Source: Vigna angularis
Taxonomy: Eukaryota > Streptophyta > Magnoliopsida > Fabales > Fabaceae
Length of the DNA: 64,000 nucleotides
Assembly (NCBI RefSeq): GCF_016808095.1
Contig: NC_068975.1
Location: forward strand, 2,294,001-2,358,000
Reading direction: 5' to 3'
Positions within the stretch are counted from its first letter, which is position 1. Each line of letters begins with the position of its first letter. This document shows, piece after piece, positions 40,015 to 50,044 of the stretch. The notes beneath the pieces are model-generated. The model saw nothing but the letters and a program-made list of their open reading frames with translations, was not told where the DNA came from and ran no database searches. A program made the translations under genes and the position numbers.

Positions 40015-41207
40015 TCAATAGTCATCAGAGTCTTCATCCTCATCAGCTGCATCTCCACCATCTGCATGTGCCGGGTCCTCTGGCCATGCCATACGTGCCC
40101 TGAACTCGTCCATAGACATGCGGTGCCGAATCTTAGGTGGATCATATAATCTGCTAATCATCTCGACAACCGCCATTTGGCCTCTATAGAGAGCTTCCAT
40201 CCTGGCATCCATCAAGGACATGTACATGTCCCGCATCTGAAACGGGGCGGCTTCATGGGCAAGCCCCTATGCTGGTGGTGGTGCCCTCCTGTGCACCCTG
40301 GGAGCCTGCTGTGGTGGCATAATTGGACCCTGCTCCTCTGTATTGCAATAGTAGGTGGAATAGGCTTCGTCTAGCTCCTTCCTTGGACGTTCTAGCGGCG
40401 ATGCTGACACATTAACACCCATAATCTCACACATATGTGTGATCAGAGAGGGGTGTCCCAGAGGGGTCCTGCTGCTCACAACACATGTACAACTCTTGAT
40501 CTCCTCAACAATAATTGACCCTAAATTGACCTCCCTGCTACTCAAAATACAATACAAGAGAATAGCCCTCTGAGTGGTGATATCAGACATATGGGAGCAA
40601 GGCTGGATGTTGGCCTGGGAGAAGGTCATCCAATGTTTTGCCAGTGGTACCAAGGATGCCCTCTTGATGTGGATGGGTACATCAGATCTGCTCCTCTCAA
40701 AGTGCCCTCCAGGCACGCATAGGGTCCTCTCCACATCCTCATAGTCAACCCCTTCAGCCATAGCCCGCTCATACTAGCATTACTCTCCTTCCCAATCAGT
40801 GCCCAAAAAGGAGTTGATGGTGTCAACATCAAAGAGGATCTTCTTGTCCCTCACATAAATGGCATATGTCTCCTACTCTCCACCTAGCGCCTTAGCATTA
40901 GTATAAAACTCTTTCACAATAGGGATGCTAGTAGGAGCAGGATAAGTAGCCAGGTTCCCCCAGCCTCTGGTGTTGACCTCCCTTCCAAACTGGGAGCCAA
41001 AGTAGGGAGCAGTCCCACCCTACGTTTCATGAGCAGCTTCTTGGCGTCCACTAAGGGGAAGTATCTCTCGTGGGGAGCCGTCCTGAACTTGTGGGAGTAG
41101 TACTGCTCTTTTTCCTTTCTCTTGTTTCCTTCATTCTTCATTCTCCTGCCAAATGAGGATGCCATTCTTGCACACATAGATTTAAAAACAAAGCCAGAAA
41201 ACATCAA
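40015..41207 (-). pseudogene. Env-position ORF of element D (plant transposon protein), broken
   Basis: Pieces of one minus-strand protein appear in 41207-40914, 40761-40267 and 40236-40015, separated by stops and frameshifts. It resembles the plant transposon protein domain often found between pol and the 3' LTR in Athila/Calypso elements. Visible marks are an ASSFGRRMKNEG basic start, LVPLAKHWMTFSQANIQPCS, ILLYCILSSREVNLGSII and an acidic end (DAADEDEDSDD). I see no clear signal peptide or fusion segment. In endogenous plant retrovirus-like elements this position is termed env-like, but the function is unproven. Element C keeps only the acidic end. Confidence 0.6.
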
Positions 41208-42139
41208 ACATTAGTTCCAAAAATATAACAACCAAGTACCATTGTTCCCAAGACAATTAGGGAACCATCAGTGCCATCTGCATAGGTCCACAGAGCTAGA
41301 AAACAGAAAAATTTGTGTGCTATTAAAGACCTCCACCGCCCGAGCGGCGAGCATTGCTGCCAGGCGTGGGTTTGCTTGAATTTTCACTTCCAAAACAGTT
41401 TCTACTCAATCCCAGCCAAAATTAGCACAATTTAATCGGTCCAAATAGTGGCAAAACAAGTTTACAAAGCACCAATCAACAATTCAATCAATTTCATCAT
41501 TATTCATCAAACCCTTTTCAAGAACATGCATCTTCATCACACATTCATCAATTGAAAGATTAGGGCTTATGACTTACTTGAATGGGAGCAAAGAATCACA
41601 GAAAAATGCTCAAAAAATTGGAAGAAAAGTGTTCTCCTAGCTGCCACCACTTCAAAACCCCAAACTTGGATCCTTGGATGGTGCAAAAATGGTGAAACCT
41701 TAGGGTTTTGGTGAAATAGAAAGAGGGAAAATGGAGAGATCACTTGGGAAAGGTGTTTTGAGAGGCTAGGTTGAGGGAAATCAGAGAATGAAGGCTTGGG
41801 CGAAACCCTTAGGGTTAAAAAGAGTGAAAACGGACTAAGCCCGCTCAAGCTTCAAGCTAAAAAGCCCACCTGCAGAGCTGCCGCCCGACCGGCCTAAGTG
41901 AGGCGCCCGGGCATCGAACGGTACTGTCCCTCCTCTTAATTTAAACTGTTATGGCTTTTGCCCGGCCCTGAGTTCTCAGATTCAACCTAAAATTTTTCAA
42001 TTTCTTTTCCCTAGTCCTCACAATAATTCTCAGATCAATCAATTAATATTTCCTCAGCCCTCAAACATTCATCTATTACAGATTAGGCACACTAGAATCA
42101 CACACAAACAAAAACAAAAAAATAAAAAATATAAAAGTT

Positions 42140-42320
42140 TGTAGAAACACTGGGTTGCCTCCCAGTAAGCGCTTCTTTAACGTCACTAGCTTGACCCAAA
42201 GCAATCACAAAATAAACAGAAAATAATTGAAAATAAAATAAAAATAAACAAAATAACAGTTTGTAAAACACTAGGTTGTCTCCCATCAAGCGCTTCTTTA
42301 ACGTCACTAGCTTGACCCAA
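42140..42320 (-). repeat. Two direct repeats after the pol position of element D
   Basis: A block containing AAGCGCTTCTTTAACGTCAC and TAGCTTGACCCAA occurs at about 42146-42201 and again at 42265-42321, period about 119 bp. On the minus strand it matches the short motif that typically closes the pol region in Athila-type elements. Confidence 0.7.
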
Positions 42321-42325
42321 TAAGC

Positions 42326-42922
42326 TCATGTCACATCTTTGATCTTGGTGTCATCTTTTCCTTTTCCACACCAATTGATCTTTAGCAGCTTCCTGTTCAC
42401 CTTTTTAGTTCTCCTTGAAATTGGAGATTCAATCTCTATCAGTCCATCAGCTATGAGTTCTTTCACTACCCAAAGCTTTTTGTTAAATCTCACTGGTATT
42501 CCTGGTCTAAGTTCTTCATGTTTCTCCAGGAATCTGAGATTATCAATTTGAATCATCACATCTTCCACTACACAATAGGGCTTTTTGGTGGATCTATCAG
42601 CCATAAACAGAGTCATTTTTGCAAGTTTGACTTGAAGACCACCAATCTTTTCAAGAACAGATAAGGGCATCAAATTAATACTGGACCCTAAATCAATTAG
42701 GGCTTTCTCTATTTTATGATTCCCAATAGTACAAGGAATGGTGAAACATCCTGGATCTTCAACCTTAGGAGGGAGTGTCTTTTGTAAAATCACATAGCAT
42801 TCTTCCTGTACCTCCATTGTTTCCTCCTTTAAATATCTCTTTCTTTTGAGGAGTTCCTTCAAAAATTTAGCATATTCAGGAATCTGCTGCAGTGCTTCAG
42901 TCACAGGAATTTTTATTCCCAA
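42326..42922 (-). CDS. Retrotransposon aspartic protease ORF, element D
   Basis: 198 residues. The first 40 residues are the helical linker before the protease. FTIPCTIGNHKIEKALIDLG (about 60-80) holds the active-site block, DLGS instead of D[TS]G[AS] as in Athila-type proteases. It is followed by SINLMPLSVLEKIG and MADRSTKKPYCVVEDV. After about residue 133 the frame continues without reverse transcriptase into a basic tail (KKLWVVKELI, SRRTKKVNRKLLKINW). This seems to be the far end of pol joined in frame by a large deletion. The start is the first ATG; in an intact element the protease would be read through from gag. Confidence 0.75.
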   Translation of the reverse strand: MGIKIPVTEALQQIPEYAKFLKELLKRKRYLKEETMEVQEECYVILQKTLPPKVEDPGCFTIPCTIGNHKIEKALIDLGSSINLMPLSVLEKIGGLQVKLAKMTLFMADRSTKKPYCVVEDVMIQIDNLRFLEKHEELRPGIPVRFNKKLWVVKELIADGLIEIESPISRRTKKVNRKLLKINWCGKGKDDTKIKDVT

Positions 42923-42954
42923 TTTTCTGGAAATTTCTTCAATGCACCCTAATT

Positions 42955-43190
42955 GTTTTTCTTTTTCTTTTCTGGAGCACTCTTCAGGGTGATTGAGATT
43001 TTTCTCTACTTTTTCTTTTTTTCTCTCAACCTCTTCTTTTCTCTCTCATTTTCCTCTCTTTCTTTTTCTTTCTCAATCAAATTTTCTTTTTCTTTTCTCT
43101 CAATTTTTTTTCTCATCTTTTACTTTTATCTCACTCTTTTCTTTTTCTTTTTCACTCAAACTTTCTTTTTCTTTCTCTCTCTCATCTTTC
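42955..43190. repeat. Polypyrimidine low-complexity tract inside gag of element D
   Basis: Runs of TTTTTCTTTTCTCTC on the plus strand. The minus strand reads as a Lys/Glu-rich stretch (for example EREKEKESLSEKEKEK) in the gag-protease linker. Confidence 0.85.
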
Positions 43191-44584
43191 CTACTCACAA
43201 TGGCCTTACATTCTTCTTTGAGGTTAACTTCAGTATTAGCCCCAAAATTTCTGTTAGGCCTCTCATTCCTTTTCTTGGCCAATTGACCAATCTGCATCTT
43301 TAAGTTTCTTATAGCAGCTTTAGTGCTTTTCTGAGTGGATAGAGTTACCTGCATGAATTGTTGGAGAGTCTCCTCAAGCTTTGTAGTTCTATCAGATAGA
43401 AAGGGTTGTTGTTGCCACTATTGTTGTTGCTGCTGTGGTGGTCTATTGAATTGTCCACTAGTTTGCCCAAATTGGCTTTGTCCCGTGCTTGGATGGGATT
43501 TCCACCCTTGATTGTAGTTGTTGGGACAGAACTAGTTGCCCATGTAGTTTACATTGTCATTGAGATTCTTAGGCTTTACACACTGACCATTAATATGATC
43601 ACCACCACATAGCTCACCAAGTTGTTGTTGAACCTATGAAACATTCTGGCACTCATTTGATGGTTGAGAAAGCTTTTTTGTCAAAATCTCAACCTGTTGA
43701 GTGATAATTTTATTTTGAGCAAGCAAGGCATCATAAGACTGTAGCTGTAAAACTCCCTTAGGTTGTGAGGAAGTTTTCCTTTCATTATGCATCTCATTAT
43801 CATTGGTAGCCATGTTGTCAATTAACTCATAAGCTTCCTCTAGAGTCTTGCACTTGATATTGCCTCCAACTGAGTCATCCATCATCAATTTGGTTTGTGA
43901 GCAAAGACCTCCAAGGAAAAGAATGACTACGGTTGCTTCATCAAAACCATGAGTAGGTGTCTTTCTCAGCAAGCTTTTGTATCTATCCCATGCTTGTCCT
44001 AATGATTCCTCCATGCCTTGGTTGAAAGAAGAGATTTCCTGCTTCCCTTTGTTGATCTTTGACTGTGGGAAGTATTTATTCAAAAATTTGGCAACCACAT
44101 CTTCCCACCTAGCAAAGCTATTTTCAGGAAAAGACTTTAGCCATAGTTTAGCGTTTCCTCCTAGTGAAAAAGGAAACAAACTTAGTCTTATAGCATCATC
44201 TGGCACTCCATTCAACTTCACAGTGTTGCAGATTTCATTAAAAGTGGTCAGATGCTCATATGGACTTTCATTGGACAGTCCATTGAATTGGTTGCTTTTT
44301 ATTAGATGGATCAACGCAGGCTTCGTCTCCATGCTTGTGGCGTTGACCATTGGCTTTGTAATGCTGTTAAAATGGTAAGGGCCAACAATAGTTGCATAAT
44401 CTGCCAAAGTACGTCTACCATCATTGTTATCCATGCTTTCCTGATCAGATTGTAGGACTTGTGAAATTATTTCTAGAGAAGGTATTCTAGAAAGTCTCTT
44501 TCTCAATGGTCTCCTACTAGTCTTAAGTCCTTCAAGAAGAGGTTCAGAACTTTTGTTGCTACTTGTTCTTATTGTATCCTGCAT
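43100..44584 (-). pseudogene. Athila/Calypso-like gag, element D
   Basis: The main frame 44584-43634 encodes 316 residues with a full central gag domain: ALIHLIKSNQFNGLSNESPY, LFPFSLGGNAKLWLKSFPEN, WEDVVAKFLNKYFPQSKINK, FNQGMEESLGQAWDRYKSLL and LEEAYELIDNMA. After a stop at 43634 the same frame goes on (zinc-knuckle-like CGGDHINGQC, Gln-rich run) through another stop near 43535 into 43354-43100. It is nearly intact but interrupted by at least two stops. It would form the particle core; the start is the first ATG after the primer site. Confidence 0.8.
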
Positions 44585-44737
44585 AAACCAAACAAAACCC
44601 TATAAAATATTGTTAGCACAACAAATAAAAATAAAAATAAAAGAGACAAAAATAAAATAAATTAGAATAAAATAAAATCAAATAGAATAAAGCCAAAATT
44701 AATTAAGAATCACGCAAATAGAATAGTTTAAACCGTG

Positions 44738-44763
44738 AGTCCTCGGCAACGGCGCCAAAAACT
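44738..44763 (-). other. Primer-binding site, element D
   Basis: The minus strand reads TTTTGGCGCCGTTGCCGAGG, nearly the complement of the 3' end of tRNA(Asp) (one mismatch), as in Athila/Calypso elements. It lies beside the LTR end at 44764. Confidence 0.75.
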
Positions 44764-45805
44764 TGTTAACAATATTTTTGATCTCCAAAAACGAAACCAA
44801 AAACTTTTTGATGGATCGACAAGTGTACCGAATCGCACAAGTAATATAAAATGGTAATACCAAGTATCGTAACCCTAAAGACTCTCGACACTAAACAGTT
44901 ATGTGATAACTCAATTAATTAAGACTTAAATAAAATGAGATTGTTGGTTTCAAATGCAAAGACATAAAATTAAATATGAATGCAAATTGATCAATAGTAG
45001 AGTAACACAAAGATGAACAGAGGTTGTTTAGAAAATGAGATGAGTATGTTGTTAGGGTTTGATTTCACCAAGTTTACTCTCATGTATATAAGAATTCTTC
45101 TTTTTACATTAATATTAACGTCACTCACTAAATTACTTAGAACCCGATCCCTCGGCGCAATAAGCCTGCCTTAATTCCTAGTTCGTGCAATTCCTTGCTT
45201 TCCTAGAAAATTAAGTTTGAAGATCAAGAGCTTAAGATGACCAAGTACTCATACCCTCATCCTTGAGAAATATTACCCTTGGGAGAATTCAACAAGAACC
45301 TGAATTGTAAGAAACCTCCCGACACTCATGCAATTCATAAATCATGCTACTAAATGAGTTAAATACAGCAAGCATTGAAACAAATGAATTCCCTAATAAT
45401 TTATGAAAAAACATATAAATTAAGAATCAATTCAAATACATGAGAGTTCACAAGGTTACATCATTCCCCAACAACAAATAGAGTTTAGTTCCCCATAGAC
45501 ATGGAGAAACTATATGAATAATGGAAAAGCATGAGATAGTGAAACCTTAAGAGTAGAAGAGGATGCTCCCGCCTCCAGATCCGCCTTTAGAGAGTAGAAG
45601 AGTGTGTTGTTGTGTTGCTCCAGTCAAAGATACAAAACCTAGAGCGCTTGGGTCCTTTAAATATAGTTGGAAAAGAGTAGAAACAAGGCTCGGTCCAAAA
45701 GAGTCAAAACAGAGCAAACATTGGGCTAGATCTGCAACGCACGACGCTCGGGTGCCCCATTTGGGGCGCCTGGGCGGCAGCCCTCGAAGTCGCACGACCA
45801 ATTAA
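44764..45805 (-). mobile_element. Truncated 5' LTR of element D
   Basis: Matches 38101 to about 39070 at high identity. Beyond that, 45775-45803 (CAGCCCTCGAAG...GACCAATTAAG) matches the reverse complement of 39113-39141, so the tip is inverted. The equivalent of 39142-39459 is missing. CACTA-2 sequence resumes at about 45806. Confidence 0.75.
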
Positions 45806-46170
45806 GAAAAGTAATAACTTTTTCATAGTTTATTAGTACATATAAATTTTAATATACATGTCTTAAATTTCATGAAAATTTGGAGTTGTGTTTTGTATTG
45901 ATCTTTGGGTGCATGTTTGATTGTGATTTATAATCACTTTCATTTCGTGTAACCTGAAGACCAATGCGACATGCTGGCAAATTTTCGTGAAATTTTAGAT
46001 ATGTTGTTTAAAATTTATATGTTTAATAAACTAAAAAAAGTGAATCTTCTTGAATGGGATAGGGTCACACCTTCAATATAAAAACAATCAAAGTCATCAT
46101 TCAAGATTATTGAAATTGTGTAAACAGTTTCAGTAAATTTGCGTACAGATCAACATTGGATTAATTCACC

Positions 46171-48754
46171 ATGCATCAGTGTCAAGTACGAGAGAGGGTA
46201 GAAGAATTTATACAGTTTGCGCAATGTAATGCGAGTACAAGTGAGGATGAAGTCAAGTTTAGATGTCAATGTGTGAACTGTTTGAATGGGAGGAAGTTGA
46301 ACGCAATCAATATTAGGGAACATCTTATCTGTGATGGTTTCGTACGAAGTTATACAACATGGATATGACAAGGCGAATTGTTAGACTTTCCAACTGTCTC
46401 TCCAACTGAAAATGTATATGATTCCACCATGGATATGGAAGATTGACCGGAAGAAAACAACTTAGAGGACATGATTCGCGATGTTGGCGTAGAAGCTTTT
46501 GCCCAAGCGCATGTGTATCAAACGATGTCCACTGATGCAAAGACTCATTTGTATGTGGGTTCAACTAAGTTCGCACGGTTGTCAACGATGTTAAGGCTTA
46601 TGAATTTAAAGGCGACGAATGGATGGACTGATAAGAGTTTTACATAATTGTTGTCGTTATTGAATGAAATGCTACCAGATGGAAATACATTACCCCACTC
46701 GGGTTTATGATGCAAAAAAAATTCTTTGTCTGATGGGTATGGAGTATAAACGGATACATGCATGTCCGAATGATTGCATATTATATACGAATGAGTATGA
46801 AGTTTTGACAAAGTGTCCGAAATGTGGGTTATCACGATACAAGTAAAAAAACAACAGTGAAGATAATGGTCACACAAAAAAGAATGGTTCTGCTTTGAAA
46901 GTAGTTTGGTACCTTTCACTCGTGGCCAAACTTAAGCGTTTGTTCACAAATCCCAAAGACGCTAAAAACCTAAGATGACATGCAGATGAGAGAACAATTG
47001 ATGGACTGCTTCATCATCCAGCTCATTCAAAGCAGTGGAACAATATTGATCAAGAATTCCCCCAATTTGGTCAAGAATGTAAAAATCTTAGGTTTGGTTT
47101 AGCTACTGATGGAATGAACCCATTTGGTAATTTAAATACCAATCGCAACTGTTGGCCCGTTATACTGATAATTTACAACTTATCTCCTGGATTGTGCATG
47201 AAAAGAAAGTACATGATGTTGTCAATGTTGATATCTGGTCCAAAGCAGCTTGGAAATGACATAGATGTATATTTCAGGCCACTAGTTGAAGACTTGAAGT
47301 TGTTGTGGGTTGATGGGGTTGAAATATTTGATGCCTTTGCTTCTGAAACTTTCATGATGCATTCCATGTTATTTTGCATCATTAATGACATCCCAGCTTA
47401 CGGTAATTTGTCGGGATACAGTGTGAAGGGTCATAAAGCATGTCTTATATGTAAAGAAAACACTGCAGCTCATCAATTAAAACACAGAAGAAAGATAGTG
47501 TATATGCGTCATCGGAAATTTTTAAAATCTAATATCATCCATATCGAAGGTTAAAAAAAACATTCAAAGGACAACAATAGAAAGACGATGCACCAATTCC
47601 ACTTACTGGCCTTGAAGTTCTTGAAAGTGTTAATAAAGTGCATCATGTATTTGGAAAAACATCCAAGAAGTCATCTATAACGACCCCTTGGAAGAAGAAA
47701 TCAATATTCTTTGATCTTCCATATTGGTCAAAGTTAGATGTTAGACATTGCATAAATGTGATGCATATAGAGAAGAATGTGTGTGATAGCTTGATTGGTA
47801 CACTACTCAACATCCAGGTAAAAACAAAAGATGGAGTGAATGCTCGTTTGAATTTGGTTGACATGAAGATCCGAGAAGAGTTGGCACCAAGAGACGTACT
47901 TATTTGCCCCCTACATGTTACACAATGTCAGGACAAGAGAAGATAAGTTTTTGCCTTTGTTTAAAGAGTATCAAGGTACCACAAGATACTCTTCAAATAT
48001 CAAGAGCTTAGTGTCAATGCAGGACTTAAAGCTTGTTGGACTCAAGTCTCACGATTGCCAGGTCTTAATGCAACAATTGTTACCGATGGCAATTCGTGGA
48101 ATTTTGCCCAAAAAAGTTAAGCAGACCATAACTCGATTGTGCTCATTTTTCTCGTCAATTTGTAGTAAACTCATCGATCCTACAAAGTTAGATGAACTTC
48201 AAGGCAACATTATTATCATCTTGTGTCAGCTAGAAATGTTTTTCCCTCCATCCTTTTTTGACATTATGCTGCATTTACTTGTTCATTTGGTCAAAGAAAT
48301 CAAGTTGTGCGGACCAGTATACTTAAGATGGATGTATCCTATTGAGCGTTATATGAAGATTTTGAAAGAGTATGTCAAAAATCAATATTTTCCAAAAGGT
48401 TTAATGATTGAAAGGTATATTGCTGAAGAAAGTATCGAGTTTTGTTCTGATTATATGATTAAAGCAAATCCGATAGGAGTCCCTCGGACATCATGGTTGA
48501 ATAGATGTTCTACAAGTAAAAGCATCCGAGGTGTGAATGTGGTGAAGAAAAGTCGTGAAGAATTGATGCAAACATATATGTACATATTAAACAACACAGA
48601 TGAGGTGATCCCATTTTTGGAAGCACACAAAGCCATTGTAAAGGACAAGTATCAAAGACAATAAGAGAAATGACAATTGATGGAGCATAACAGAACATTA
48701 TTGTCTTAGTTCAAATCTAAAGTTTTGAAAGAATCACGGTCTTCTGAGGTTGTG
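46171..48754 (+). pseudogene. CACTA transposase (TNP2 plus DUF4218), decayed
   Basis: Fragments in order: 46171-46368, transposase-associated domain with CQCVNC and EHLICDGFVRSYTTW; 46664-46846, YKRIHACPNDCILYTNEYEV and CPKCGLSRYK; about 46950-47554, TNP2 catalytic region with DGMNPFGNLNTNRNCWPVIL, KRKYMMLSMLISGPKQLGND and CINDIPAYGNLSGYSVKGH-like text; 47638-47946, FFDLPYWSKLDVRHCINVMH and EKNVCDSLIGTLLNIQ; 47915-48664, DUF4218 with LPMAIRGILPKKVKQTITRL and GPVYLRWMYPIERYMKILKE. A stop at 48664 is followed in frame by recognisable transposase tail to 48754. Several stops and at least three frameshifts make it non-functional. It would bind CACTA ends and cut DNA in the nucleus. Confidence 0.88.
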
Positions 48755-49095
48755 ATATAATTCGGGACGTATGCTTTATCTTGTGTGTAATATAATGTAT
48801 GATTGAATTTTTATTATAATTATGATAAATTGTTATTCCACTAGTTTACCCTTGCTTTTGTGTTGTTTGTTGTGTGTTGTTTTCTCTTTACGATGATTAC
48901 CTTAATGATGTGAGATTAAGGATACAGTCTTTTTAGCTGTTCTAGTAAGAGGAGAGGTGGAAACATATGAGAAGTCAGATAATTCTACCGGTGTAGATCT
49001 TGTCTTTTATGAATTTTTTGTGTTATAGTGGTTCCATTATCATATATGTAATATTTCATTTTAATATTATTTTACTATTAAAATGGGATGTTACA
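48755..49095 (+). mobile_element. Tekay-like LTR tail
   Basis: Starts at the break in the transposase frame and ends AATGGGATGTTACA at 49095, the normal CA end. The first 75 bp match 36956-37031. This is the missing end of the LTR that starts at 23007, or a duplicate of it. Confidence 0.6.
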
Positions 49096-50044
49096 TAACC
49101 TAATTCTAAAAAAATTAAAAACTAAAAGAAATTAAGGAAAACTTCGAAACATAGAAAAAGGTGCAGGAAAGTTATATAGGAGTTATGAAAATGTGAATAA
49201 TTCATATTAACAAAATATTATTTTATCTTTAACCATATAACTCTTGTAATCACCATATAAATAAAAACTTATTATGTCCTTTTACAAGTAAAAAGTAATT
49301 TTTTTTAATCATCCCAAAAACAGAAACATGTGTTACTTTACTTCTGCCACTTCTTATGAAAGCAATTGAGTTGATAAGCTTAAACAGTTAAATGAAAAGA
49401 AACCTAAGGGTACTTTTGCCCTAAAGTAGATGAATGACACTAACTAAGGCTATACTTGCAACAATTGGATTCTTATCTACAATTCGTTATTTTAGATATT
49501 TCGTTATTTGGGTGAGGAGTGTTCCATCTGTGATGCGACGAAGGACACAAATAGAATTAGGTTGTACATATCAGTTTTACTAATCATGTAATTCATGAGG
49601 GAGCTTGTAACGATAATAACCTATTAAAACAAGGGAGAGAGAACAGTCACAATCTTTGTATCCGTATGCCGACCATATATGTGAATCTACCTGTTAATAA
49701 AAATTATGAGAAGAGTTTCATAACATTTTATACATGAGCAACTTTGTTATTAATCGGTTAATTGAAAGTTAAAGATGAATAAATTTCTGATTAGTTGAAG
49801 GTAATCAAGAGAAATGATTTACATATAATTTCCTCTATTTTTTCTGAACAAAATAGTATTATTAGTCAAACAACACTTCAATGAAATTTTTTATTTCATT
49901 CAAAACCAACTCACTGGAAAAGTTACAAACAGTCTGAAAATTAATATTGTCTACTACTTGACAAGCAAGTAGCTAAAACCTAAATAATAAACACACAACA
50001 GAAATTTAAACCAAAAGGTGGGTTCGCAAGCTGAGTAACATTGT
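49096..50044. other. Spacer with right copy of the duplicated block
   Basis: 49422-49727 is the right copy of the block at 37032-37372. The rest is AT-rich. 49740-50044 probably contains the 3' UTR of the minus-strand SEO gene. No further gene is seen. Confidence 0.5.

Larger units (their letters stand above)
38101..45805 (-). mobile_element. Athila/Calypso-like retroelement D, lacking RT and IN
   Basis: Order on the minus strand: 5' LTR (44764 to about 45805, truncated), primer site (44738-44763), gag (44584 to about 42950), protease (42922-42326), then directly the short post-pol repeats (42140-42320), an env-position ORF (41207-40015), polypurine tract (39460-39500) and 3' LTR (38101-39459). 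Reverse transcriptase, RNase H and integrase are missing, so it needs a helper. It is inserted in CACTA-2. The outer part of the 5' LTR is lost, so no target duplication can be read. Confidence 0.8.
37381..48754 (+). mobile_element. CACTA-2, truncated, with transposase remnant and nested retroelement
   Basis: The left end CACTAGTAAAAAAAAGG at 37381 is followed by about nine inverted CCTCGGTT/AACCGAGG pairs to 38000. A retroelement (38101-45805) is inserted next. CACTA sequence resumes with a decayed transposase gene (46171-48754). No TAGTG right end and no right subterminal repeats follow. Instead the transposase frame is cut at about 48754 and joined to a Tekay-like LTR tail. Confidence 0.8.

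Noticed and set aside
42953..43303. Plus-strand frames of 116 and 97 residues rich in Phe, Ser and Leu
   Set aside because: They are the reverse of the Lys/Glu-rich gag linker of element D, a polypyrimidine tract, so they are shadow frames.
43977..44378. 133-residue plus-strand frame
   Set aside because: It lies opposite the well-supported gag frame 44584-43634 and shows no motif.
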